Assembly: GCA_910587945.1 (NCBI GenBank)
Contig: CAJUNI010000005.1
Span: 17,989-60,103, forward strand
DNA: 42,115 bases
Source: an uncultured Parvibacter sp.
Lineage (GTDB): Bacteria > Actinomycetota > Coriobacteriia > Coriobacteriales > Eggerthellaceae
Reading direction: 5' to 3'
Shown piece after piece: positions 1-13,100 of the stretch (positions within the stretch are counted from its first letter, which is position 1; every line of letters starts with the position of its first letter). The position numbers and the translations under genes were made by a program. Below the pieces are notes generated by a model. It did not search any database, was not told the DNA's origin, and saw only the letters and a program-made list of their open reading frames with translations.

Positions 1-16
1 CCAGCCTGTCCTTCGC

Positions 17-1750
17 ATGAAGTCGTTATATGTGCCCACGCTTAAAGAAGATCCGACCGATGCTGAAATTGCCAGCCATCGTCTGTTGCTTCGCGCGGGC
101 ATGATTCGCAAAACCGCCTCGGGAGTCTATACGTTTTTGCCCTTAGGCTATCGCGTGCTTTCGAAAATTGAAGCCATCGTGCGCGAAGAAATGAACGCTA
201 TTGGTGCCCAAGAAATTATGATGCCTGCCCTGCAGCCGGCAGAGTTATGGCATGAAAGTGGTCGTTGGGATGATTATGGTCCGGAGCTTATGCGTCTGGT
301 GGACCGTCATGATCACGGCTTCTGTCTGGGGCCCACTCACGAAGAGCTCATCACCTCTTTGGTGCGTCATGAGTTGCGCTCCTATAAGCAGTTGCCGCTC
401 TCGCTCTATCAGATTCAGGTGAAATTCCGCGACGAGATTCGTCCGCGCTTTGGCTTGCTGCGCAGCCGCGAGTTCATCATGAAAGACGCCTACAGCTTCC
501 ATGCTTCCCAGGAATCCCTGCAAAAAACCTACGACGACATGTCTGTGGCCTATGGCAACATCTGCGATCGCTGCGGGTTAGAGTATCGCCCGGTAGAGGC
601 TGACTCGGGTCAAATTGGCGGAAGCGTTACCACCGAGTTCATGGCTCTTGCCGAGGCTGGCGAAGCAGAGCTCGTCTATTGCAGCTGCGGCTATGCTGCC
701 GATACGGAAGCCGGGGCTTGCCACCCTCATCCCACCACCTACGAAGTGAAGGGACTTGAGCGTATTAGTACCCCGGGTATCCACACCATCGAGGACCTTG
801 CGGCATTTTTGAATATTCCTGCCACGTCTACGGTTAAAGCCCTTTCGGGTAAGGATGCCGATGGCAAGTTGGTAGTCATGTTCGTTCCGGGCGATCACGA
901 GCTCAATGAAATCAAGGCCTCGCGGGCTATTCCGGGCTTTACGCTGCTTACCGATGAGGAAATGGAATCCTTTGGCTTGCACAAGGGCTCCATGGGTCCG
1001 GTAGGTTTGCCTGAGGGTGCCCAAGTGGTAGCTGACCAAAGCCTTGGGTCTATTGCTCAGTGGGTGGTAGGCGCCAATGAAGAAGGTTTCCACTATGTAG
1101 GTGCTCAGCCGGGCACGGATTTTGTGGTGGATGTTTGGGCGGATCTCTGCGTGGTCAAAGAAGGGGATCGCTGCCCGGTTTGCGGATTGGCTCTGGAAAG
1201 CGCCCGCGGCATCGAGGTATCCCAAGTCTTCCAATTGGGTGATAAATACTCCAAGGCCATGGGCGCCACCTATGCCGATGAGAATGGCGAAGAAAAGCCC
1301 TACATCATGGGCTGCTATGGCGTAGGGGTCTCTCGTACTCTGGCTGCGGTCGTTGAGCAGCACAACGATGAGCACGGCATCATGTGGCCGTTGTCGGTGG
1401 CGCCGGCTCATATCTGCGTGATTCCACTGACGGTAGGGGACGACCTGGTCCAACCCGCCGCTGAGAATCTAGCTGCAGAGCTGGCTCGCATTGGACTTGA
1501 AGTAGCTATCGATGACCGTGATGAGCGCGCGGGCGTGAAGTTTGCCGACGCTGATCTTATTGGCTGGCCGCTGCAGTTGGTGGTAGGCAAGCGTGGTCTG
1601 GCGGAAGGCACCGTTGAGGTGAAGCTGCGCCGTACGGGCGAGAAAAAGACCCTGCCGTTAGATTCGCTCACGGAGATGGTTGGCTTTGCGCGTCGCAACG
1701 CCAAGCATTCGGCCGCGGGCTATGGCATGTTCGACAACCTCTTCAACTAG
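17..1750 (+). CDS. proS: Prolyl-tRNA synthetase (bacterial type with editing insertion)
   Basis: Charges tRNA-Pro with proline in the cytoplasm. The 577-residue protein has the usual length and layout of bacterial ProRS. A class II catalytic core carries motif 2 at about residues 137-163 (FRDEIRPRFG...REFIMKDAYSFH). A YbaK-like editing insertion that clears mischarged Ala-tRNA-Pro spans roughly 250-385 and includes GSMGPVGLP. Motif 3 lies near 432-440 (GCYGVGVSR), followed by an HGTP-type anticodon-binding domain from about 475. Two CxC/CxxC pairs (CSCG and CPVC) flank the insertion, as in many homologues. Only 16 bases precede the ATG, so its promoter lies outside the window. A HAD phosphatase follows 30 bases downstream and is probably co-transcribed. 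Identification is firm. Confidence 0.97.
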   Translation: MKSLYVPTLKEDPTDAEIASHRLLLRAGMIRKTASGVYTFLPLGYRVLSKIEAIVREEMNAIGAQEIMMPALQPAELWHESGRWDDYGPELMRLVDRHDHGFCLGPTHEELITSLVRHELRSYKQLPLSLYQIQVKFRDEIRPRFGLLRSREFIMKDAYSFHASQESLQKTYDDMSVAYGNICDRCGLEYRPVEADSGQIGGSVTTEFMALAEAGEAELVYCSCGYAADTEAGACHPHPTTYEVKGLERISTPGIHTIEDLAAFLNIPATSTVKALSGKDADGKLVVMFVPGDHELNEIKASRAIPGFTLLTDEEMESFGLHKGSMGPVGLPEGAQVVADQSLGSIAQWVVGANEEGFHYVGAQPGTDFVVDVWADLCVVKEGDRCPVCGLALESARGIEVSQVFQLGDKYSKAMGATYADENGEEKPYIMGCYGVGVSRTLAAVVEQHNDEHGIMWPLSVAPAHICVIPLTVGDDLVQPAAENLAAELARIGLEVAIDDRDERAGVKFADADLIGWPLQLVVGKRGLAEGTVEVKLRRTGEKKTLPLDSLTEMVGFARRNAKHSAAGYGMFDNLFN

Positions 1751-1780
1751 GAATCATTCGGAGAGCCAAGGAATAGTTTC

Positions 1781-2443
1781 ATGACCACCAAACCGCGCTG
1801 CATTCTTTTTGATAACGACGGAACGCTGGTGGACACCCAGGCCATTATCTTGGCCTCGTTCCACCATGCGCTCCAGACCGTACTTCATAAGGATTTCCCT
1901 GATGACGTACTGATGCGTAAAGTGGGCCAACCCCTTTCAACTCAGATGTGGGACTTTACCCAAGATGAGGATACTCACGATCGGCTGCTGGAGGTCTATC
2001 GTGCCCACAACGCCACCATCCTTGAGGAAGGTATTGCTCCCTATGCGGGCATCAAGGAGGCCCTGGAAGAACTCACAGCTGCGGGTATTCCGCTTGGGGT
2101 GGTAACGTCTAAGCGCCATGATGTTTGCTTGCGTGGGCTCAAGGTGCTGGGGCTGGATCAATTCTTCTCCCTCATTATTGGCTCCGATGATTGCGAAACC
2201 CATAAGCCGGATCCCGGTCCGGTACTTATGGGTTGTGAGGCCATGGGTTTTGCTCCTTCGGAGTGTTGGTATGTGGGCGATAGCCCCTTTGATATTCAGG
2301 CCGGCAATCAAGCAGGTTGTGCCACGGCGGCGGTTCTTTGGGGGATGTTTCCGGAAGAAGTCCTTCGTGCCGAGCATCCGACGGTAGTGCTCACGCACCC
2401 CTCAGAGCTTCTTCAGTTGGAGTCTTGTCCCGAGCGTGGATAG
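1781..2443 (+). CDS. HAD-family phosphatase, PpaX/Gph-like
   Basis: A 220-residue haloacid-dehalogenase hydrolase, probably a small-molecule phosphatase of the phosphoglycolate phosphatase/PpaX group. All four HAD motifs are visible: the nucleophile motif DNDGT with Asp11 and Asp13, the Ser/Thr motif in VVTSKR, Lys142 in CETHKPDPGP, and the acidic motif GDSPFD with Asp167. A cap region between motifs I and II (about 20-90) fits the C1 type. The ATG at 1781 follows an AAGGA-like site at 1767. The gene lies 30 bases after proS, so it is likely in the same transcript. The substrate cannot be read from sequence; pyrophosphate, phosphoglycolate or a sugar phosphate are all possible. Confidence 0.85.
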   Translation: MTTKPRCILFDNDGTLVDTQAIILASFHHALQTVLHKDFPDDVLMRKVGQPLSTQMWDFTQDEDTHDRLLEVYRAHNATILEEGIAPYAGIKEALEELTAAGIPLGVVTSKRHDVCLRGLKVLGLDQFFSLIIGSDDCETHKPDPGPVLMGCEAMGFAPSECWYVGDSPFDIQAGNQAGCATAAVLWGMFPEEVLRAEHPTVVLTHPSELLQLESCPERG

Positions 2444-2469
2444 CGACCCATCAACGATGCAATGACAAG

Positions 2470-2576
2470 CCGGGGCTCAGAGGCCGCGACCCCCGGGAAC
2501 CCTTCATTATGGGAAATGAAACGTGGCCACCTTTGAGGGTGGTTGCAATTCCCTATGACGGATACCGTTAGGAGGC
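2470..2576 (+). promoter_or_regulatory. Folded 5' leader covering a ribosome binding site
   Basis: Four consecutive hairpins can be drawn ahead of the phasin-like gene: 2470-2475 with 2491-2496 (6 bp), 2503-2508 with 2515-2520 (TTCATT/AATGAA), 2523-2531 with 2538-2546 (9 bp including G-U pairs), and 2552-2561 with 2565-2572 (CCTA-TG-ACGG / CCGT-TAGG). The last includes the first bases of the Shine-Dalgarno TAGGAGG at 2569-2575, so it could limit translation. No terminator U-run follows any of them. The first hairpin may instead end the proS-HAD transcript. The ligand or trigger, if any, is unknown. Confidence 0.35.
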
Positions 2577-2581
2577 TTCCC

Positions 2582-2971
2582 ATGGCAAGCATTAGCGATG
2601 GTTTTAGAGACGTATTTTTAGCGGGTGTCGGCGCAATGGCTCTGGGCGCAGAAAAGTCCAAAGAGCTCATTGACCAGCTCATTTCCAAAGGTGAGATCAC
2701 GGTTGATCAGGGTAAGGAACTCAATGCTGAGCTTACCCAGAAGGCAGCCGAAACCACCACGGCCCTTCGCGATGATCTGATTGCTGCTCATCTCTCCACT
2801 ATGAGCAAAGACGAGCGTGATGCCTTCGCTGCAAAGATTGCCGAAATGGCCGCAGCAGCGGACGAAAAAGAGGCTGCTCTCTCAGCAGAAGCTCAAGAAG
2901 TAGAAGTTATGGCTGATACGGAAGAAACTGCCCAGGCCGATGAAGCTGCGGGAGTTCCGCCTGTCGAGTAA
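2582..2971 (+). CDS. Phasin-family helical protein
   Basis: A 129-residue, almost wholly helical protein. Its N-terminal part (GFRDVFLAGVGAMALGAEKS, then KELIDQLISKGEITVDQGKE) matches the pattern of small phasin-like or PHA-granule-regulator proteins common in Gram-positive bacteria. The rest is a charged coiled coil ending in an acidic Ala/Glu-rich tail. No enzyme motif, signal peptide or membrane segment is seen. The ATG at 2582 is chosen because TAGGAGG sits 6 bases upstream and family members begin near this point; an in-frame ATG at 2543 has no ribosome site. In related bacteria such proteins occur without polyhydroxyalkanoate synthase, so a storage-granule role is not implied. The upstream leader can fold over its ribosome site. 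Confidence 0.7.
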   Translation: MASISDGFRDVFLAGVGAMALGAEKSKELIDQLISKGEITVDQGKELNAELTQKAAETTTALRDDLIAAHLSTMSKDERDAFAAKIAEMAAAADEKEAALSAEAQEVEVMADTEETAQADEAAGVPPVE

Positions 2972-3097
2972 ACGGGCAGTTTATACGCATTGCACGCAGT
3001 TCTACGCTCAAGCCATGGAATTCGCTCAGGCAACCAAGGGAGCCGTGATACACTAGCCGCTCGAAAGCGTTATTTCCCTTGATTGAAAGTGAATTCC

Positions 3098-3868
3098 ATG
3101 GCTGATTATATTGAAGGACGCCGCGCGGTTATTGAGGCGCTACGCACTGGCATGCCTATGAAGTGCATTCTTATGGCAGACAACGTTAAGCGCGATAGCT
3201 TGGTAAACGACATCCTTCGAAAAGCAAAGCAGCGCGATGTGGTAGTGAAAACCATTTCGCGTAAAAAGCTCGATGAGCTCTCCGATCGCGGCAGCCATCA
3301 GGGTTTTATTGCTGAGTCCATTCCCTTTGAATATGTCAACGTGACTTCCATTATGGACGCTGCTGCTCAATCGGCGGAGCGTTTTGATGGTCGCGCCCTG
3401 GTAGTGGTGCTTGACCACATTACTGATGCAGGTAACCTAGGCGCCATAGCGCGAAGCGCGGAGTGCGTAGGCGCGAGTGGCATCATCATTCCGAACAAGC
3501 GCGCCGCCCGTGTCACGGCTTCCACCTACAAAAGCTCGGCCGGGGCCATCGCCCACATTCCCGTAAGTCAGGTGGCAAACATAACGAACACTCTCGAGCG
3601 CCTGAAAGAGAACGGCTTTTGGGTGGCTGCCGCTACCGAGCATGCCGACGGAGTCATTTGGGATGCAAACCTATCGGGCAAAATTGCGTTGGTTATGGGC
3701 AATGAAGGCGAAGGGGTTTCTCGTTTGGTGTTGGAGTCCTGTGACTTTGCCATGGCCCTTCCGCAGGTGGGAGACATCGCCTCCTTGAACGTTGCCCAAG
3801 CGGCCACGGCTTGCATGTATGAGTGGCTGCGTCAAAACCGTACTGAGGCAGAAGGGAAGCGAGGCTAA
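3098..3868 (+). CDS. rlmB: 23S rRNA (guanosine-2'-O)-methyltransferase RlmB
   Basis: A SpoU/TrmH-type SPOUT methyltransferase of 256 residues that should methylate the ribose of the conserved peptidyl-transferase loop guanosine (G2251 in E. coli) with SAM. The N-terminal L30e-like substrate-binding domain covers residues 1-80. The catalytic domain has the three SPOUT motifs NLGAIARSAECVGASG, LVMGNEGEGVSRL and IASLNVAQAATACMYEWL, which build the trefoil knot. The ATG at 3098 gives the family's usual N-terminus (MADYIEGRRAVIEAL); an in-frame TTG at 3083 would add five residues. Its stop is 3 bases from the NYN nuclease gene, the same neighbour order (rlmB then rae1/yacP) as in Bacillus, which supports both calls. 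Confidence 0.93.
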   Translation: MADYIEGRRAVIEALRTGMPMKCILMADNVKRDSLVNDILRKAKQRDVVVKTISRKKLDELSDRGSHQGFIAESIPFEYVNVTSIMDAAAQSAERFDGRALVVVLDHITDAGNLGAIARSAECVGASGIIIPNKRAARVTASTYKSSAGAIAHIPVSQVANITNTLERLKENGFWVAAATEHADGVIWDANLSGKIALVMGNEGEGVSRLVLESCDFAMALPQVGDIASLNVAQAATACMYEWLRQNRTEAEGKRG

Positions 3869-3871
3869 CCC

Positions 3872-4423
3872 TTGGCCTCTTCGCGCAAAAAGCTCCTCAT
3901 CATTGATGGCTATAACGTCTTGCGCTCCGGCAGTTTGTATAAGCCGGTCTCGCGCGAGCATCCCGACTATACCGACGATGCTTTTAACACGGCTCGCGAG
4001 CGGCTCATTAATGATGTGATTAATTATGCGGGCAGGGAATGGCGTGCCATCATTGTCTTTGATGGCGCCCACAATGCCTTTAGCGAAGGGCGCCCCGAAA
4101 CTATTGGCGGCGTGCAAATTGTGTTCTCGCCGGCCGGGCAATCGGCGGACAAAGTCATCGAAAAGCTGGCCCACGATGCACGCGAGCGCGGCGTGGAGAC
4201 CTTGGTTGTAACCTCTGATGCCACCATCCAAGACACGGTATTTGGAGGTGGCGTTGACCGCATGAGTGCTGAAGGCTTTAGCCATGAGGTAGGGGAATAC
4301 TACGAAAGTGCCCGGCTTGACGAGACTCCCCAGGTGGCTGAAAAGCGTACCGTGGCGGGCCGAATTCCGGTGGAAACGGTCGAAAAATTAAAGGCTTTGC
4401 GGGATCAAATGCAAGGATCTTAA
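3872..4423 (+). CDS. NYN-domain ribonuclease, Rae1/YacP family
   Basis: A 183-residue PIN-like NYN nuclease. In Bacillus the homologue Rae1 enters the ribosomal A site and cuts mRNA in a translation-dependent way. Acidic active-site residues are recognisable in IIDGYN (Asp12), VFDGAHN, SADKVIE and VVTSDATIQD. Length and the C-terminal helix (VETVEKLKALRDQMQ) fit the family. The start is a TTG at 3872, supported by GAGG at 3861-3864, seven bases upstream, and by the N-terminus MASSRKKLLIIDGYN; no better ATG exists before the first strand. It lies 3 bases after rlmB, so translation is probably coupled. Ribosome-linked RNA cleavage is inferred from family and context. Confidence 0.85.
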   Translation: MASSRKKLLIIDGYNVLRSGSLYKPVSREHPDYTDDAFNTARERLINDVINYAGREWRAIIVFDGAHNAFSEGRPETIGGVQIVFSPAGQSADKVIEKLAHDARERGVETLVVTSDATIQDTVFGGGVDRMSAEGFSHEVGEYYESARLDETPQVAEKRTVAGRIPVETVEKLKALRDQMQGS

Positions 4424-4561
4424 TGAGCGATAGTTCATAAAATCCCAGTTCAGAGCGGGGGAAACCACTGGTTGCCTCCCGAAAATTTACGTTGCATGAG
4501 AATTGACCACAGAAGGTGCTAGCGCAACCGCGGAATTTTCCCCTAGGCTAGGAGGCGACCA

Positions 4562-5542
4562 ATGACCGAGAAGATACGGAGAGGCTCAGCCATGAATGTC
4601 GCCATTGCCCAAAAGCTCGCTGACTTGCGGCGCGCTCGCGGTTTTAGTCAAGAAAGCCTTGCGGCGGAGTTAGGTTTGTCGCGCCAAGCTATATCAAAGT
4701 GGGAACGGGCGGAGTCTGCTCCCGATATGGGAAACCTCATTACGCTTTCGGACTTATATGGAGTCACCATTGATGAGTTGCTTCGTGTGGACGCAGACAT
4801 TGCCGACGACATGGCCTTCGAGAGTCAGGACCTTCTCCAAGAAGAGGCCTTAGAGGATGCTGTCCTCGAGCAGGCAGTCTTAGAAGATGCGATCATGGAG
4901 TGTGAAGAAGCGTCACAGGAACGTGCGGGTGATGGGGAAGAATCGGCGGCTCCTGAGACGGTGACCTATGCAGCTGTAGGGGAGGTCTCGTCTTCCGCAG
5001 CACCTGAGTCGCCAGAGATTCCCTCACCCTCCATGCCTCCGACTCCCTTTGAAAGCTGTGGCCCAGCCCCGACCTTTGGGAGCGCACCCGTTTCGGGAAC
5101 ACCCTCGGAGGATTCCCCATTCCCCTGGCAAACATCTGTGTCGCAGTCTGTACCGCAGTCCGCAGCGCAGCCGGCAGGACAATCCGCGGATCAGTACGCA
5201 ACTCATGGAGCGCCCCAGCCGACACCGCAGCCGACGCCCCAGTCCGCTCCTCAAGGGTCTGCGCCCTTTGCGCCACCGCAGCCTCCCGAGCCTGGGGTGG
5301 CACCGGCGGGGAAGCCGACCCAGTGGTCACTTCTCACCTTTCCCTATCCACTCTTTTGCGTGGTGGCCTACTTGGTCGTAGGTTTCATGTTTGGCTGGTG
5401 GCATCCGGCTTGGATCATCTTTCTTACCATTCCTTTTTGGTTCTGGATCGTGAACACCATCAAAGCCGATCCTCTCTATCAGGCCTATTGTCGTGAGCGC
5501 CAGGCGGAAGCTGAAGCCTTGCTCAATGAAGAGCTACGCTAA
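4562..5542 (+). CDS. Membrane-anchored XRE-family regulator with Pro/Gln-rich linker
   Basis: A 326-residue protein with an N-terminal Cro/C1-type helix-turn-helix (about 14-78, with GFSQESLAAELGLSRQAISK). An acidic stretch follows, then a long low-complexity linker rich in Pro, Gln, Ser and Ala (about 140-255, repeated QS/QP units). Two hydrophobic segments lie near the end (LFCVVAYLVVGFMFGWW and IIFLTIPFWFWIV). The DNA-binding head would therefore be tethered to the membrane. The start at 4562 has a strong AGGAGG site 7 bases away. Its stop overlaps the ribosome site of the next gene, a DUF4097-type lipoprotein, so the pair is translationally linked. XRE plus DUF4097-like partners suggests envelope sensing, which is inferred. 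The gap 4424-4561 holds an imperfect hairpin (4456-4481) and nothing else clear. Confidence 0.8.
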   Translation: MTEKIRRGSAMNVAIAQKLADLRRARGFSQESLAAELGLSRQAISKWERAESAPDMGNLITLSDLYGVTIDELLRVDADIADDMAFESQDLLQEEALEDAVLEQAVLEDAIMECEEASQERAGDGEESAAPETVTYAAVGEVSSSAAPESPEIPSPSMPPTPFESCGPAPTFGSAPVSGTPSEDSPFPWQTSVSQSVPQSAAQPAGQSADQYATHGAPQPTPQPTPQSAPQGSAPFAPPQPPEPGVAPAGKPTQWSLLTFPYPLFCVVAYLVVGFMFGWWHPAWIIFLTIPFWFWIVNTIKADPLYQAYCRERQAEAEALLNEELR

Positions 5543-5553
5543 GGAGGCCCGCC

Positions 5554-6450
5554 ATGCATCTCATGAAATCAACTTGGACCAAGATCATTCTGATTCTTTT
5601 ACTGGCATTTGTGTTGTTAGGTGGCCTTGCTAGCTGTACGGTGCGCGGGTGTAGCTCGGCGGATGTGGGTCGGTTCTCTGGAGTGCACCCTACCAGTAGC
5701 CCGCTTGCAGCGTCGAATGAGGCCAACGCTTCCGGAGGACCCCGGTGGACCATCGACCCTACGACGGTTGAGAACATAGAGATCTATTGGGCCGCAGGTT
5801 CGGTGAATCTGGTTCTGGGGGACGAAGACGCCATTGTGGTAGAGCAAGAGCAGAAAACCCGGGGAGGAACTCCCGAGACCGAAGTCTATGTGGAAGATAA
5901 GACGCTCATTTTGAGCTATGGCAATCTCTCGGGACTCGTAGGGTGCACAAGTCTCTCGGGGGCAAAAACGCTCACGGTGGCGTTGCCGCCTTCCCTGGCG
6001 GATTCCTTAGGTACGGTCTATCTGGCGGCTGCCACGGGTTCCTATGATGCCACCGGTATTGGATGCCAAAACCTTGAACTTGATGTGGCTTCGGGCAAGG
6101 TGATCATGCGAGACATTCAGGCCCAGCGCTTCCAGTTAGGTCTTGCCAGCGGTCAAGTGTCGGTGTCGGGTTCCGTGGAAAGTCTGGTGGATCTGGATAT
6201 CGCTTCGGGCAACGCTGAGCTGCGTTTGAATGAGGGGCCCAAGCGCCTGGCTGCCAGTCTAGCCAGCGGCACGGTGGTACTGGGTCTTCCGGCCGAGAGT
6301 GGCTATCGTGCGTCAGTGGACAAACTCTCAGGAAGTTTTGAGAGTGATCTGCCCTATAGCGTGGCGGATGGCATCTATGAATCGGGTCAGGGCGTCACGG
6401 TCATGGAAGTAGACATGTCGAGCGGCCGCTTCCGAGTAGAAGCTATCTAG
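5554..6450 (+). CDS. DUF4097-like beta-helix lipoprotein
   Basis: A 298-residue exported protein. A lipoprotein signal peptide ends in lipobox LASC with Cys28, after a basic residue and a hydrophobic stretch (IILILLLAFVLLGGL). The mature part has repeated short beta-strand units with S/G turns such as LAAATGSYDATGIGCQNLEL, DVASGKVIMRDI, LASGQVSVSGSV, DIASGNAELRL and LASGTVVLGL. This regular SG-turn pattern is typical of DUF4097/adhesin-like right-handed beta-helices. The start at 5554 follows AAGGAGG (5541-5547), which overlaps the stop of the XRE gene. It is probably an envelope partner of that membrane regulator. No enzymatic residues are recognised; the exact role is unknown. Confidence 0.75.
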   Translation: MHLMKSTWTKIILILLLAFVLLGGLASCTVRGCSSADVGRFSGVHPTSSPLAASNEANASGGPRWTIDPTTVENIEIYWAAGSVNLVLGDEDAIVVEQEQKTRGGTPETEVYVEDKTLILSYGNLSGLVGCTSLSGAKTLTVALPPSLADSLGTVYLAAATGSYDATGIGCQNLELDVASGKVIMRDIQAQRFQLGLASGQVSVSGSVESLVDLDIASGNAELRLNEGPKRLAASLASGTVVLGLPAESGYRASVDKLSGSFESDLPYSVADGIYESGQGVTVMEVDMSSGRFRVEAI

Positions 6451-6540
6451 AGCAAAAATAATTTGAGTGACGAACTCCCCGTGTAGGACCAAAATTTGAG
6501 GGAAAATACAAAAGAACTCCACAGTTCGTAAAAAAATGTC

Positions 6541-6569
6541 TTGACCACAGCGTTTCTCCGTCATATTCT
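6541..6569 (+). promoter_or_regulatory. Sigma-70-type promoter of rpoBC
   Basis: A -35 box TTGACC (6541-6546) and a -10 box TATTCT (6564-6569) are separated by exactly 17 bases, predicting a start near 6576 and a leader of about 49 bases. The rest of the 174-base gap is A/T-rich (6451-6540) with no clear terminator for the upstream pair. Confidence 0.75.
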
Positions 6570-6624
6570 AGCAAATTGCAACTTTTTTGCAGATTCGCGT
6601 CGTACGTGAAGGAGGAAAAGCTTC

Positions 6625-10155
<3,531 letters not shown>

Positions 10156-10158
10156 GAG

Positions 10159-13100
10159 ATGACCACGGAATACGATGTGAACAATTTCGATGCTCTGCGC
10201 ATCTCCCTTGCAAGTGCTGAGGATGTTCGTCGTTGGTCCAACGGCGAAGTCAAGAAGCCGGAAACCATCAACTACCGCACCTTAAAGCCCGAGAAAGACG
10301 GCTTGTACTGCGAAAAGATTTTCGGTCCCACCAAAGACTGGGAATGTGCCTGCGGTAAGTACAAGCGTGTGCGCTTCAAGGGTATTGTCTGCGAGCGCTG
10401 CGGTGTTGAGGTAACGCGCTCAAAGGTACGTCGTGAGCGTATGGGCCACATTGAGTTGGCCGCTCCCGTAAGCCACATTTGGTACTTCAAGGGTTCTCCG
10501 TCTCGTTTGGGCTACCTGCTCGACATCACGCCCAAAGAGTTGGAAAAAGTACTCTATTTCGCTAGCTCTATCATCACCTCAGTGGATTCTGAGGCTCGTG
10601 AAGAGGACGTTGACGAGCTGCGCGACGAGTTGGCTTCCGACTTGGATCAGTTGGACGCCGAGCGCGATCGCTTGATCGAGGCTACGCGTCGTCTGTCCAC
10701 CGACTACGTGCCGGAGTCCGATGACTTTGTAGATGACATCGACGAAGAAGAGCGTCTGACCCCTGAAGAGGTGGACGAAGAGATCGCCGATATCTACGAG
10801 GAGTTCAACGAGCGCAAAGCACTGCGTCAGGACGCCTTCGATACCTTCATGAAGATCGAGCCGAAGCAGCTCATTGGCGATGAGGCGCTCTATCGCGAGA
10901 TGCGTGCCAACTACCGTGACTACTTCAATGGCGGCATGGGTGCTGAGGCGGTCCGCGACTTGCTGGATGCCATGGATCTCGAAGCTGCTTCTGAAGAGCT
11001 GCGCGACATCATTGCCAACGGCAAGGGTCAAAAGCGCGCCAAGGCTGTGAAGCGCCTGAAGGTGGTTGACGCCTTCATGAAGTCTGACAACAAGCCTTCC
11101 GACATGATCTTGGATGTTATTCCGGTTATCCCGCCGGATCTGCGCCCTATGGTGCAGTTGGATGGTGGCCGTTTCGCTACCTCAGACTTAAACGACCTCT
11201 ATCGTCGTGTTATCAACCGTAACAACCGCTTGAAGCGTTTGCTGGACTTGGGTGCTCCCGAGATCATCGTGAACAACGAAAAGCGCATGCTTCAAGAAGC
11301 CGTGGACTCACTCTTCGACAACGGCCGTCGTGGTCGTCCGGTAACGGGTCCGGGCAATCGTCCGCTGAAGTCCATCTCCGACATGCTCAAGGGCAAGCAA
11401 GGCCGCTTCCGCCAGAACTTGCTGGGTAAGCGCGTGGACTACTCAGGCCGTTCGGTAATCGTTGTAGGCCCGCAGCTGAAGCTGCATCAGTGCGGTTTGC
11501 CGTCTCAGATGGCCCTCGAGCTCTTCCGTCCCTTCGTCATGAAGCGCTTGGTGGAGCTGGAGTACGCCGCTAACATCAAGGCCGCAAAGCGTGCCGTGGA
11601 CCGTGGCGCAAGCTACGTTTGGGACGTACTGGAAGAGGTTATTGCCGAGCATCCGGTTCTGCTCAACCGCGCACCAACCCTGCACCGCTTGGGTATTCAG
11701 GCCTTTGAGCCCGTGCTGGTTGAAGGTAAGGCTATCAAGTTGCATCCGTTGGTATGTACGGCCTTTAACGCCGACTTCGACGGTGACCAGATGGCTGTGC
11801 ACGTACCCTTGGGCGCTGAAGCTCAGGCAGAAGCTCGCGTACTCATGCTCTCTTCCAACAACATCAAGTCTCCGGCTCATGGTCGTCCGCTGACTGTGCC
11901 TACCCAGGACATGATCATCGGTCTGTACTACCTGACCGCTGCTCGTGATGGCTTCCCGGGTGAGGGCCGTGTCTTCATTGACATGGTGGACGCTCAGAAC
12001 GCCTATGACGCTCGTGCCGATTTGGACCTGCAGGCCAAGATCTGGGTTCGCCTGGACAAGGACACGAAAGTGGCCACGGCCTTTGGCGAGTTCGAGGATC
12101 GCAAGGCTGGCGAGCGCATTGAAACCACGGTAGGCCGCATCATCTTCAACGATGTGCTGCCCGAAGATTACCCCTTCTTGAACTATGAAATGAACAAGAA
12201 GGAAATCAGCCGCTTGGTAGAGGACGTAACCAACCGCTATGCACTCTCCGACGTGCCGCCTATTTTGGACGGCTTGAAGGACGCAGGCTTCCATTACGCT
12301 ACCCGCGCTGGTGTTACGGTGTCCGTTTACGACGCAACGGTGCCGCCGAACAAGGGCGAGATCCTGGCTGTGGCTGATGCAAAGGTTGCTGCCATTGATG
12401 AGGACTACGAGTTCGGTTTGATGAGCGCTGAAGAGCGTCACAAGCAAGTGGTCGACATCTGGAATGAGGCGAACGAAGAAGTTGGCGAAGCCATGGCTGA
12501 CAACTTCGACAAGTTCAACCCCATTTACATGATGGCCTTCTCTGGTGCTCGCGGTAACATCAAGCAGATTCGTCAGCTGGCTGGTATGCGTGGCTTGATG
12601 TCTGACCCGAAGGGCGAAATTATTGACCGCCCCATTAAGGCAAACTTCCGCGAAGGCCTGTCGGTATTGGAATACTTTATTTCTACCCACGGCGCTCGTA
12701 AGGGTCTGGCTGACACCGCTCTGCGTACGGCTGACTCTGGTTACCTGACTCGTCGTCTGGTGGACGTGGCTCAAGACGTCATCATCCGCGAGATTGACTG
12801 CGGTACCCACGAGGGTGTTGCCTATCCCATCACCACCGCCAAGGGCGATCTGGATGAGAACTTGGTCGGCCGCTGCCTCTTAGAGCCGGTGGTATCTTCT
12901 GAGGGCGAAATCCTGAAAGAGGCGGGCGAATACATCACCTCTCTTGATGACCTCAAGGCTATGAGCCAAGAGGGCGTGACCGAGGTTGTTATCCGCACCA
13001 TCATGACCTGCCATGCCGAGCACGGCGTCTGCCAGAAGTGCTACGGTTGGGACTTGGCCACGGCGCGTCCGGTCAACATTGGTACGGCAGTAGGCATTAT

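Noticed and set aside
2535..2550. Partial T-box-like GAGGGTGG upstream of the phasin-like gene
   Set aside because: The conserved sequence after it (ACCGCG-like) is absent, no specifier stem was found, and the downstream gene is not a T-box-type target.
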